The position numbers and the translations under genes were made by a program. Below the pieces are notes generated by a model, which searched no databases, was not told the DNA's origin, and was given only the letters and a program-made list of their open reading frames with translations. 64,000 nt of DNA from Tetmemena sp. SeJ-2015 (Eukaryota; Ciliophora; Spirotrichea; Sporadotrichida; Oxytrichidae), in the NCBI GenBank assembly GCA_027382625.1, contig JAJKFJ010020934.1, forward strand, positions 1 through 64,000, written 5' to 3'. Below, in pieces: positions 1-12,615 of this stretch; within the stretch, counting starts at the first letter, position 1; each line of letters starts with the position of its first letter.

Positions 1-3000
1 TAGCTAGAGGGTCGGATTTTCAGCTAGCGAGGTCTAGAACTATCCAGCGATTCTAAGGAGACTTTTTACCTTTCTAATCTCTTTTGAAATTTAATTTTGA
101 CTTCACCCCTGATTCTTACAATACTTTAAATATAAAATGAAGTAAATAAATGAATTGAATAATTTTATTAAAGCAGAAAGAATATTACAGACTTATAAAT
201 TAGATTTATCCTTTGTTGGTTAATCTTTATTTTTATTGATCAAATTATAATTTTTATTTAGAATGAATTAATAAACAATCATTATTTCTATAGCGCTACA
301 TCTTAATCAGCTGGACAAGTAGTTGTGGGCCTTGCTTACAATCCTTATTCAGAAGAAATATCTGGTATCCTTATTTATATTTTTACGGGAATAAAAGAGG
401 ATAATTTTGTGAACTACTATTCTTATTTCTAAATATAAATTAATAAGTTTTAGTTTTATAAGTAGTTCTGTTATGTAGTTATATGATAAAGTTGTAAATA
501 AATACTTTTAATTTGAGCTTTTTAATTCAAATATAAAATAATAAGCTCATTTTTAATATAAATTAAAATGAAGTATATTCTTAGATCAGCTTCTTTTAAT
601 TTTCTTTAAGGGCGATGTGAGTTCTAATTCTTAGAATATGAACTTGTACACATATCAAATTCCTCAAACTGGTATAGTTATAGAAAATCAACATTCTAAC
701 ATATTTTATCAATCTTTATTAAATAATGACAATTTTATAGTCTAATTTATATTATATTTTCTAAATTATAGGGATATTGCTAAAATATATATTTCACAAA
801 TAAATTTTGATTAAATTCTTTTTAAGTTTAAAGAAAAACATATTATACAGCTTTCTAGTAATTAAATGTGAAATTATTAGAATGATACTTATAATATTTT
901 TTACAGGGAAATAAGTTTTTTTTTATTTTTATTGTCGATAAAGCTTATCTCCCATTCAATTTCCATCAATAATAAATAAGTTGGCCATATAAAATAGTTT
1001 ATAATAATTGTTTTTAAAGTTAATGCGAGGTTCAATTCCTCAGTAGTTTACGACATAGGCTACTACGATTCCAATCACTTAGCTTTGATGATGTCACAGA
1101 CTCACGCATTTTATTTTAAAAAGACCTCTGCAACCCCATTATATCATAACTTTGGGTGGCATGAAATATAAAATTAAATTAATTAAATATACTTCTTGCA
1201 AACTGATTCTTCCCCTCCAGTCTTAAGAATAAAATTAAGAAAAGCAAGTTACACAAGCGGCGCCTCTTACTTAAATTATAACGGTATCAAGGTATTAAGT
1301 AGTAGCTAACTCTACTTTTTTGGTGGTCTAAGGCAGCAAACTGATTCCTCAAACATCGGATTCATATTTATATAAAGAAAAATCAGTTTTTACTATTTTT
1401 GTTTTTATTTTTTAACTTTATAATTGATTCTTGACTAAAATTATTGATGACTAAACAAGCTCCGGATGCAAGCATTTCAAATTATTTAGATTTGATTGGA
1501 TAAATCTCAGCCACATATTAATTTCAAGACGCGGGATATCTTTTTAAATTATTTTATTTCTTCTAAAAGTTTTACAATAAAATAATATTCAAGTTGATTT
1601 GTCATTAAATTCAAGTTCTATAATATATTTTAACAAACGGTGGTGTGATCAAGTGATGTAAAAAATTAAATTTTACCAATTATGCTTATTCTTTATCTCT
1701 AACTAAATTTTTGATTTTTATCCTAAAATTTAAAATTAATAACTAAATATTGAAAATAATTAATTAGCTTTAATTTAATCTTTAATAAATATTTTATTAA
1801 GCCTGAATTAATTTAAGATAGTTTTTTGCACTGGATCTTACACAATAAATCAAATACCAGCAGGACACAAATGATCGAGGAACCTTTATAGATAGCCCCT
1901 ATACGCTTAAAAGCTTTGATGGAAGCTTGGTATTCCAAAATAACCGATTATTTAAATTATGTGGAGCTCAAACTTTCAACATCTCCGTTTAATACCCAAC
2001 AGTTTCAAAATAATTAAAAAATAATGTAATAAACTCTTTATATCTTAAATCATTAAATGAAGAGGAATTTATCATACAATAAGTGTTTTATAATTATTAT
2101 ACATTACTAAAAAAGATAATTTTAAATTAATTTCAGACCCTGTTTAAGTGTGCTACACTGATAATAATTGTACTTTTTCCATATTCCCTTTTAATATAAC
2201 TGCTTTGAGTTGCAATACTTAGCAATTTAATCTTGCTGTTCAAATTTTCGATGTCGATAAAGAGTTTAAAAAGGATTTAAAATCTAAAAATCAATTTATA
2301 TAAATTTTAAAAGACTCTTGGGATAAAAACAGTTATTGGAATATTTCTATAGATCCAGTGGCTTACTCAAACGGCACTGGATGGGGAGTGTATTTTAATT
2401 TCACCCCTGTAATGGCAGATATCGGAACTTAAAAGAAGACTATAGTCGTGTATCTAAAAGATCAAAAACCCTTTATCCTAGCATATCTATAGTTCAATTT
2501 TCTTATTACCTAATATAATAATTATAGATTGCATTTATTCTAATTCAAATGTCTAATATTCGACATAAATGCTACAAGTCTCCCATAGTTACTCCCTCAA
2601 ATATCTCTTTGTCCTACTACTATCACTCTGGCTTATTATTTTTCTTCAAATAGATACCAATTAAGCTTTTTAATGACACTTATGGATACAATTGCTTGAT
2701 AGCTTACGACATTTCTTAAGTTTAAGGTAAAATCCTTAGCTATCCTTATTATTTATCTGTCAGTTTCAGAGTATTCCTCCTGGGTTACTCTCAACATTAC
2801 TCAGGACTTAACTGGCCTCATCAAATCTATGAAACTAGATGTAGACACTGACAGCTTGACAAATAATTACATTGACACCTATGAGGTAATAGTCCAAGGC
2901 ACAAACTGGTCAACTCCAGGAAACCTCACAGTCAAAATTGTCTTTCTAGTTAAAGGTGCCCAAAATTCTGCTCCTTTTTTCATGAGTGAACTAGCTTCTT

Positions 3001-6000
3001 TGAAAATGAATACGCTATCATCTCTCACCTACACGCTACCAGCTATTCAAGACAATCAGTTCGATGGATACGTTGTCACATATAACCTAGGACAGGCATT
3101 TTTATTCACTACTTTTCCCAAGAATGACACTTTTCAATTCGATCCCTCACTATAAAAATACCCATTTATCTTTAAGTAACTGTTTTTAGTACAAGATGCT
3201 GGATCATACATTATCAAAATTATGATGACAGACAACAATTATTTATTTATTCGGAGGGGAGAATGAGTTCTGCATATACACTTAAGTTAGATGTAGTGTT
3301 CTTCAGTCGGGCAGGAATTTTTTGAATAGCAAATAAATAGACTCATGGAAGAAAAATCCTAATATTTTAAATGATAGCTAAACGCTCTCTGCTCAAATAC
3401 TTAAATTGACCGAAACAGGATAAACATGGATCAATTCAGCTAGTAAATGTACACAAAACTTAATCTGACCATCTTTAATTTAATTATATTTTAATGAAAG
3501 CACTCTCTTTATCAGAATCAAATTTTACTCTAAGTAAATCGTATCAAAGAGTTAATTATACAGTCCTTGGCTATAATGGAAACACTTTAAAAATCCAACT
3601 TTACTTTCAAGACATAAAATCTATTTCAGTATATTTATTAGTAGGTTCTATAAAGGATACTCTTGAAGTAATATTTTAAAGTAAAGTTTATCTTACCTTA
3701 TTTATTTCCTGACTACTCACTTCAGTACATTCAAAACACACTAATAAGATAGGAGATTTTATGAATTGAATACCTACTTGATCTATTGATAACTGAGTGT
3801 TAGGTTTCATATGATACTTAATTATTACTCTCTATCGTTTTATTCTAAGGTTCTGAAACCTTGTCCATCTTACAATTACTTATTACGTAGGATTTTTACT
3901 CACCCCTTATCTTTCTGTTGAAGAATGTGAATTTCTTCTTCTGATGTTAAAAGTACACTTTGCATTTTAATGGATGATATCTCTGAGTATTTATATCAAG
4001 GTGCTTTTTTCTCCAAAAGGAAGAATGCTATTTATTGAAGGTTAGCTTTATTTTCTTTCTTTACTATTTAGTTTGATTATTTTAGCAGGGTATAAATTAT
4101 CTATTCAAATTAAATTTAGGGATTGATTCTGCCGTTTAATTCGACAATTTCGAAAGCGATTCCTAGTCAACTAGATGAAAGTAATTTTCTAAAATTTTAA
4201 GAATGATATAGGCCAGGCTGCACTAGTAAACTTTATGGGAGATACTGTGTCAGGATCTCTAAAAGGAGCAATGTTTGGAAACATAGCAGTATCCATAATT
4301 GCGTAAGATGATACTTCAATTAACTCATTTATAGATCTACGTCGTTCCAATATTTAATAAATGATAAATATCTGTGGGGCCTAGTGAATTCATTCTAAAT
4401 GATTTCTCATCTTCCTTTGATAAATTTAAACAACCCGTCTAATGTGCAGGTCTTCTATGGAATGACCATCTCTATGAGTAACATGGATATTCTTCCAACG
4501 GAGTCTATGTTTGCATCAGTCATAGGAGGCAGCTCAGATCAAGATGAGAGAAGTTTGTCGCCTTTCAACGATAATTTCAATGGGCTGGGCTATTCATCAA
4601 TAAATAATTAAATGCAGTTGATAGATAACCTGGGAACTTTCGCTCTTCTAATAGTCATCAAAGTTTATTTGATTCTTATTCTCCTCTTCTTTAAGCTTAT
4701 GAGCTACTTGAATTTCAGGTAAATTATGTGCTTAATTCATTTTATAGGGCTGAAAAACTTTATTTGATCTTGAAAAGAAAGTTATACATGAACTTCTTCA
4801 TAAGATCATTCATGGAGGGATATATGGAACTTACTCTCTGCGTTTTTATTAACCTCAACTATGTAAAATAGCCCTCTTTTCTAACTGCTTTTAGATGTCT
4901 TATAAGACTAGATAAATAAATACATTTTAAGTTATAAATTGAAAGTAGATTGGATACATATAATTCCTTATCGACTTATGGCCTTTTAGGTTTTTTCTAT
5001 AATATTCCCCATTTTAACAATTTAATTTTTCTTGTTAAGAATTAGGCCAAGCTTAATTTCAAAGAGTACAAGTAGTCCTTTGATTCTTTGTATGAGCAAT
5101 AAAGAACCGACAAAATGTCTTCAGCAATTAAAAGATAATTTTTAGTGGACTGTTCTTGTTAAGGAGACTGGAATACTCCTTGATTAAATAAATTTAAAAT
5201 ATGGTCTTCATGTCTGAGTACTACTCACTCTAGATAATAAGTTTGATGGTGAGCTCTATCCTTTTGCTGGCCTATTACTTTTGGTACAAGCCTTTGATTA
5301 ATTTAAATATCTTTGCATAGTAGGAACGACAACTACTTAGAAATTTTCAATGAAATATGTCTTTTGCTTTCTCTTTATCTGTACATACTCTTCACTGATT
5401 TGATAGACGACTATGACCAGAAATGGCTGTTTGGGCAGATTTTAATTTTTCCTCACTATAAGTAACCTACTGGCCAATATTCTCATCATGATGCTTTCAA
5501 TTAGAATATTTTTGCTTTTGTCTCTGAAGGTATTTATTCTAAAGTTAAAGAGAACCACTCTACTTATGAAACAGAGAGCATAGATAATGTATAAGAATTT
5601 TCAAAATAAAAGATTAAAAGCCAGATTGCACGCTTAAGAGGTGGCTCAATTCAAACTTAAGTCGGCATTTTAATTTAAAGTAGGAAGAGCTGAAGAAGTA
5701 GAAAGAGATTGTGAAGCAAATAGATTTAAATGAAACGAACAACCTCTCAGTTACTATAGATCAAATGATACCTTATAAAGATAAATCAGAAATATTCTAT
5801 GAGTCCGAGCAAGATCCACAATATTCAATTATAAATTTTTAATTTTATGCAATTCTGAAAAATTAGTACAATAAACCTAACCTAAAAGCACATTTGAAAA
5901 CACTTAAAGTCCTTTAGATTCAGTTAATGTGTTTAAAGATAGACCATTTTCAAGTATCAATTATGTTGGCCGAGAGAGAAGTCTCTCCACGAATTAGTTT

Positions 6001-6199
6001 GGCAATTTTTAGAGCCTTGAAAAGCTTATATAAAAATAAAAAGCAAAGAAGATTAACTATGGTAAGAGACATGAGACCCGAGAATTTTACAAAAGTTGAC
6101 AACTTCTTAAGGGAAAAAAGTGAAGTTTTTATTCCTTCAGATGAAGAATAAGAACAGTAAGAATAATATATACCATCGTATTAAAGCATCAAATATTGA
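1..6199 (+). CDS. Large repeat-rich surface protein with multi-pass membrane C-terminus (5' end outside window), IES-interrupted
   Basis: Coding segments in several frames are separated by AT-rich gaps (for example about 295-372, 603-755, 1024-1145, 1196-1375, 1865-2095, 2163-2490, 2829-3240, 3494-3700, 4203-4340, 4372-4740, 5200-6199). The N-terminal two thirds is rich in Tyr, Asn, Ser and Gly with short beta-strand-like repeats such as YFFGG and DGYVVTYNLG, resembling the cadherin/CADG-like extracellular repeats common in hypotrich surface proteins. From about 4600 there are hydrophobic helices (FALLIVIKVYLILILLFF, LMVSSILLLAYYFW, ILIMMLSIRIFLLLSLKVF). A charged cytoplasmic tail from about 5690 ends at TGA 6197-6199. 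At 5442-5453 a 7-nt surplus between TTTT repeats explains a frame change inside a membrane helix. No start is visible, so the gene may begin upstream of the window. Function is unknown; the surface-receptor or adhesion role is inference. Confidence 0.6.
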
Positions 6200-6304
6200 T
6201 TTGTCTATTTCAAAATTATTTTCGCCTTAAATCTAACGATTGATGTATTTTTGCGTAATTGAAATGATCTTGAAATTAATTGACCTTGGTCAAAATGACT
6301 TAAC

Positions 6305-7385
6305 TCATTTGGCTACTTATTTGACAGATTCGACTATTTGATTGAATTATCTTGCAGTTCTGGTAGTGGATGCTCTTCAACAAAGCATTTGCCCTTTTCG
6401 CAAGATAGCAGAAGCTTTGGCTCTAAAGGAATCTATCCAAGAAGTCTTACTTAAAAGTCCTCACACATTTTGGTAGCTCCACCAGTGACAGGTGGGAAGA
6501 TTTAGCTTTCACAGTCGCAGATTATTAATTTTTAAATAGCTTGGGCAGACGAAGCCACTCATGTTTTCAACAACTCCGAGAACTGGAAGACTGGTCTTTT
6601 TGCAAAAGTTAATCTCCTTCCTTACATCACTAAGACTTACCTCTTGAGGAGTAGTGACTATGATCGAGCCAAGGATTTTAGTGTTCTTGAGATACTGAAT
6701 CACACTTATATGTTCGTCGGAGGTGCCTGGAGGAGTATCAATAATCAAGTAATCAAGCTCTTCCCAAATCACATCAGTTAAGAATTGCTTTATCAGACCA
6801 TTCTTTCTGGGTCCTCTCCAAATAATGGGATCGTCTTTTGATGGGAGCAAGAATCCAATACTCATCACTGCTAAGTTATCTTCAAGGTATAAAATTTAAA
6901 TTACACTGGAGACCAACCTTGATTGCTTTAGTGGACTTCTTAACCCTCTAAGCCTAGCATTCTTGGTACGCTAGGGCCGCAGATATCGATGTCTAATAAA
7001 CCTACTGAGATGTTCTCATCTTAAGCCAAAGTGAGAGCGAGCTAGGTTGATACTGTGGATTTTCCAACTCCACCTTTTCCACTCAATACAAGAATCACGT
7101 TCTTGACATTTTTGAGTTTCTCAGCGATTTCATTTAAGGCTAAATCTTTAATAAAAGCAAGATAATTTACCTGGATCCTCTTCTTACTATTTTAAAATAA
7201 ATTTAACTGTCCAGCTCCACTAGCACATAGGTTTTAGTTTGGGCAGCCTGCGCATGCCTCTGACTTTCCAGCTTTATCAGTATTTACTCCTGGGCAATTC
7301 TCATTTGCGTCTATAAATAATTTAATACACTTATCTATGACATACTCTCAGGAACCTTGTTCTAAGTGTTCTTCTCCGCTTCCAT
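6305..7385 (-). CDS. NBP35: NBP35/NUBP1-type cytosolic Fe-S cluster assembly P-loop ATPase
   Basis: Scaffold ATPase of cytosolic iron-sulfur assembly. The N-terminal cysteine region reads [18 protein letters not shown] then PNQNLC, the four-cysteine ferredoxin-like signature that separates NBP35 from CFD1. The P-loop is GKGGVGKST, followed by [31 protein letters not shown] and a C-terminal CPSC pair. Start is the ATG at 7385; a GTATGT...TATAG stretch of about 35 nt just after the first 14 codons looks like a true spliceosomal intron, and a 25-nt GT...AG stretch follows the cysteine region. Three pointer-flanked IESs are resolvable: a TA-flanked one of 14 bp before YLEDNLAV, a CT-flanked 25-bp one (repeats at 6513-6514 and 6538-6539 on the plus strand) that splits CPSC, and a TCAAATA-flanked 17-bp one (6318-6341) whose removal brings in the TGA at 6305-6307. 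Strong family call; exact junctions are inference. Confidence 0.85.
6318..6341 (-). other. Micro-IES that decides the NBP35 stop codon
   Basis: TCAAATA (minus strand) occurs at 6335-6341 and again at 6318-6324. Removing one copy plus the spacer (17 nt) ends the reading frame at TGA 6305-6307 with ...DNSIKQVAK, a typical length for the family. Without the deletion the frame runs on for hundreds of bases into the neighbouring convergent gene. Confidence 0.6.
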
Positions 7386-7553
7386 AGTGATAATATATAT
7401 TTTTAGTTATAAATAATACCTCTCAAAAAAAACAATATGGGTATTAAAAAATTAAATTTAAAATAGTGACAAAATTAAATTTAAGCTTTTCTTTTTTAAA
7501 AGCCAAATCTTTTAAAGGGGAATTTAAAGAGTTATAGTGACACCAACAACTAG

Positions 7554-10500
7554 ATGGCCTCAGCTGCAAAACTTCAAAACAAGAAGACTTAGCTGACTTT
7601 GGAAAATTAAATGTCAGATTTCAAACCTCACAACTTAAATATGATGCCCAGCTCAAATACATTTGGCTAAAAAATGCAGCAAGACTCTTTGGAGTATCAG
7701 AACTATATAAATGAATACGAGGATAATTATCAAAGGCCCTCAAGTTAAATTCAGAAAGATAAGTCTAACAGCAATTTCCTCATTCTAAACCAATAGTCCT
7801 AAACTAATTCAAAGCGATCAGGCTTCAACAACTAGCATGATTACAGCTAAGGACTGAGCAGTAATTGAAGAGGTATTTTTATTAATTAATCCAAGCTAGT
7901 AGAATTTGGGTGAGTACGAGGACTCTCAATAGATTAATCATGCTATGAACTCGCTCTCAAGTGAGGATACGATTTACCTGTAGAGCTATCAACCACCTAA
8001 CACGTAGAGCTAGAATTAGTTCTAAGACTCACTAGAAAATATAAATAACTAGAGCGCTATTCCACACCAACAATAGTAGAATTCACTCAATAGTCTGAAC
8101 ATAATTGAGTATTTCAAGCCTAAATTTGAACAGTAAATCTAGAATACTAAACACAGAAACGATTCCACTAACTAGTAGATGAAGTAGTTAAATGCCTAAG
8201 ATCAAAACAAGGGAAAGAATATTCTGTATGGTGATGAGAGGGGAGACTTAATTTTTATGTTTCACTTAAGTAGCCATAGCATCTTTATATATTTAATCGT
8301 TTTGAACTACTCAAGGATCAACGAAGATAGTCAAGAGTATACAGAAGAATTGGAGGAAGAGAAGGTGCAGAATAAATATACTGAAAAGTCCCTAAACTAA
8401 GGCTATTCTCAAAACAATTCTCGCTTTAATGCAAATCTAGTTGCTGCAAATTAAGAGAGGAACAGTTAAATAAGCAAACAAACTTATATGCAGATAAATT
8501 AAAGGCACATTCTAGAGTAGCTAAGTTCTCAAAACTAGAACGAGGAGTGCTTCAGCAATTTAAACGGTTCAAAGCAAAATCAGAGCAACACTTCTCTCTT
8601 CTTTGAGAACAATCCATAGTACCTAAATAGAAATAGCACCTAAGTTTATGAAGATAGTTTTGAGGAGGAAGAAAGAAAGATAGACTAGCAGTCTAAATAG
8701 TAGATATGCTTAAATTAATTTTAAAGTAAAGCAAAATAATTAAAGAGCAAGCACTTGATAATAGCGGTTACAATTAGCACTCACAGATGAAGAAGACCTG
8801 AAACTTAAATTATTTTGAGAAGACCAACATGAATTAGAGCTATAATGGGCAGTCAAGTACTCTCAAAAAGAGATCCTTAAGCTAAAACTAGGCACTAGCC
8901 AAGGATTTGAACTACACCCCTGTGACAGAATCAAGCTTGGACTAGTCTGCTATTCAGTTTTAAAACATGTATCAAAATCCTAGCTTTATTGCCCAGGCTA
9001 AACAAGGTACCAAGGCAGTTAATTTAACTTAGAGTCCACCCTCGCCTAAGGAAAATTTAATGCTAGCCTCGAATGGGTTATCAACTACAAGCAAATAAGA
9101 ATGGGCTCTTGAAACTCTGCTCAAGGATGAATAGGTGAACGTTTAGCATTTAGAGGATAGAAATAAGGCGCTCAAAGACAGGATAAATAACTTGGAGAAC
9201 ATGTTGAAGTCATCTATGAGAGATGATCCTCCAGAAAATAGACACAGACCTGCCACTCATCATGCCAATTAAGATTCAATTAATTAGATTAACTTGACTA
9301 ACACCAACAACACTTTTAATATAGATGAAGCCTCCAAGACTTATTCTCACTACACTTCCACCATGCATGCAGGGTCTATTCATCATCACTAAGATGAGTC
9401 TTACAAGCAATATCTTCAGCAAAAAGTTGAAAAGTTCCAGAATCTGAATCATCAGTATGAAATCGAGAATCAAAGATTGAAGTCAAAGTTAGATGATGTT
9501 TTGAATAGATTGAATATGTTTGAGGAAGAAAAGATGGCTTTAAAGTAGGAAAATGATGAGAAGATGTATTAGCTAGAGCAAAAGATACAAGATTATGAGT
9601 AGTAGTTGCAAGAAGTGCACTAAATATCTATCAATGAAAAAGACCAGACTATTTAAAACCTAGAGGATCATATCAAATCAATTGAAGCGAAATTATATTC
9701 ACAGGAAAATACTCAAAGCTAGACTCAAAGTACTAGAGTTTAACACTTATAAACAACTCCTCTATTTCAGCAATCACAAACTTCATTTGGAGGTGCTAAT
9801 AAGGACATAGTCTAATAAAATCATTACGATCACTTGATGATCTAGTAGAACCAATCCCAGCAGCACTAAAATTACCATAACTTGAATGCAAATTCGAACT
9901 TACAGTCTGACTATTTATCGAGCTCTTTAGGCACTATGCAAATGGCCAGAATTTAGGATTAGAGAATTTTACAAAGTGATTTTATGCATGAGAAAGTAAA
10001 GTAACTTGAAATTCAACTAGAGGAGACTAAATAGTATTATGTGTCAAAACTATCGATGCTCGAGAGGCAGCATTTGATTCACACACTAGCTGAAAATAAT
10101 AAAAATAACTAGACTCTAAGAGGCATAGACTAGAGAGAACTCACATTTGGAGAGAAATAGAGATTCTTTGATTAGATCATCCACCTAGAGTCTGAAAGAG
10201 ATGCTGCACTAAGAAAAGTTTAGTTGCTTGAATTAGAAAATGGCTACCTTTTGAAACTTAAATCCTCTTAGAATGATTAGACCACAACATCATAAGTCAA
10301 AGCGAGCATGGAGGTTGTATTTAATAGTGCTATGGATATTAGAGTAAGAGAAATAATTGACCTCATTATGATGTTCGAAGATGCAGTTTAAATCAAAGAG
10401 CCTTGCAAGGAACTTTATGCGATCCTCGAAAATGTAATTACCTAGATAGAACAGATGAGTGGGAATGAAATTTATGAAGATAGCTAAGTTATAATGTTTG

Positions 10501-12509
10501 AGAAGCTCACTGAGATTTCCTTACTGATATCTTAGATGCAGTCTGCAGAAGAAATTTTGCAAGTCTTGGATAAAATGAGAACCTATGCAATGACTGAACT
10601 TGAGAGCATCATCCAATCTTATTACTCTTGCAAAGATGGAAATTAAGTGACATAATAGAATGATAAATACGAGCCAGAAAGAGATGAAGAATATTGGTCA
10701 GACTTCTCAGATGAAGACTGTTTTGTTGAGGAACAGGAGGAAAATCAGATCGTCAATACTCTCAACGATTTCTTGGTCTGGATGAATTAACTTCTCAAAT
10801 CTAGGGAAGTAGATGTCCTTAAGCTGATAAGGTCTGAAGAGTCTGAATAAGGTCTCATACATTTAATAGACTTCTGGCATGTGATAACCTCTCTTGGCTT
10901 TAATCAGAGTCCCTTAAATATCGCTAATCTGCAGAAGTACTTTGATCAAACGAAGTCTAATATGATAGAGTACGAGAAATTGCTAAAGAACGTGCAAATC
11001 AAACCAATATCCTGGTGGCAAGAAGTCATCCTAAATAACTCCTTTGAAACAAGGGCTTAAATCAATTAGAATGGGAATTTAAATTCATACCTTAGCAATT
11101 TTAAAAAATAGGATGGTAAACTTCAAAAGTTCTACTTCAACTTAATCACAGAGAAGCTTACAAGTGATCTTGCCAACGTATCAAAGCTTTAAAGTTACTT
11201 CAGAGTATCCAGCACCTAAGTTTTCACTAAAAGCACTTTTAGGAAATTTGTTCTTGAAAATAGGATTAATCCCTTATTCTAATTATAAGTTCGTTATGGA
11301 ATTTTATTTAGTTTACATTAACAAGAGTTGAAAATCTCATTCTATTTGAAATGCTGTAAGAGAACGGTAAAATTCATACAAAAAGGTTCTAGGATTTTTT
11401 AAGGGATCCATTAAAGTCTATTCTGAAATAAGATGCTCACTATAACAAGAACATGAATGACTAAAACTCCTTTAAATAGGCTTAAGAGGAAGATGATCAG
11501 AGAGAAATTTAGTCTGATTTTGATCATTACTTGAGATTAATATCCAGCCATGCTAAGGCAAACAGTTTCGACTTGGAAGAGTGGTTTAGATGCTACGACT
11601 CTCTCCACAATGGAACTATAGATTTAAAAGGCTTTGTTCTTCTATTTGCTAATATGGAGATCCCTCTTACTAAAATTGAAACTTACTCAGTCTTTAAGTA
11701 GCTCGTCCTCAATTAGAAAAAGTAGATAGGTGAAAGAAACTTGAAAATAGACTTTGAAAGCAATAGGATTCATTTCAGAGAATTTATTATTGCATTACAG
11801 TAGATTGGAAAATAGAGCATCCCCTAACAAGATAAAGACAATCGAGATTCATATTTTTTAAGATTTTAGATTTACCAATTTCTTAATTAGAACAGCTAAA
11901 AAGGAAGATCATGAGAGCTCATGATAAAAATGTTTCAGCTAGCCAAGTTAAAGAAAGATAGAGTGAAAACAACACTTACAAATCTTAGAAAGTAACTGAA
12001 GATAAAGAAAATGTGTGCGTGAACAGAAATAAAAGAGTTCAATAGTACGATCCTTAGCTATAAGATTCTATTTCGCAGTTGGAGAACAAGCTACTCGCAG
12101 ACTCTATAAATCAAAGATATTTTTAAGATAAGTCACAGCCACGGTGAAAGAAGATCATACGCTGTCTAAATATAGAAGTTCAATTAAAATTGCAGAACTA
12201 AAGATGAGGATTGAAAAATTATACATAGAAAATTATGCAAAAACTTATTCTCATTTTATATTAAATAGATTTATAGTGTAAAAGAATGAGAGAAGTTTGG
12301 AGAGCAGTGGATTCGGTAAAATGAGTAGCACCCTGGCCAAAGCTTCTCAATTGAAAATAGATGCAATAAGAAAAGAATACGAGAAAGAAAAGAGTGAACT
12401 CAATTAGCAACTTAAGCTAAAAAATTAAGAGATCCAAGGCTTTAGTAATGAAATAGAGGTGATTCTCAAAGAAATGGAAACACTTAAACATCATAAGAAT
12501 TATAAATGA
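7554..12509 (+). CDS. Long Gln/Asn-rich coiled-coil protein with C-terminal EF-hand-like region
   Basis: Starts at ATG 7554 (MASAAKLQNKKTQLTLENQ). A first open segment to about 7865 joins the next through an AGC pointer pair that removes a 33-34 nt AT-rich insert. A very long single frame runs from about 8812 to 11400 with heptad-like coiled coil (QKVEKFQNLNHQYEIENQ, DDVLNRLNMFEEEKMALKQ) around 9400-10260 and an acidic segment near 10690. From about 11420 a helical region contains EEWFRCYDSLHNGTIDLKGF, which reads as an EF-hand-like loop. The last segment (about 11910-12509) is again coiled coil and ends at TGA 12507-12509. Frame changes near 11400, 11895 and 12150 are probably small IESs; it is possible that the last 600 bp are a separate gene. 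A cytoskeletal or ciliary role would fit the composition but is inference. Confidence 0.65.
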
Positions 12510-12615
12510 GACTTCTATTTACTTAATTTTTTTTACTCTTATAATCAGAGATTAATCATATTAGGATGAAATCCGTGCTTATTAAAGACTTAAAATATTT
12601 GGGAGACTTTAAAGT

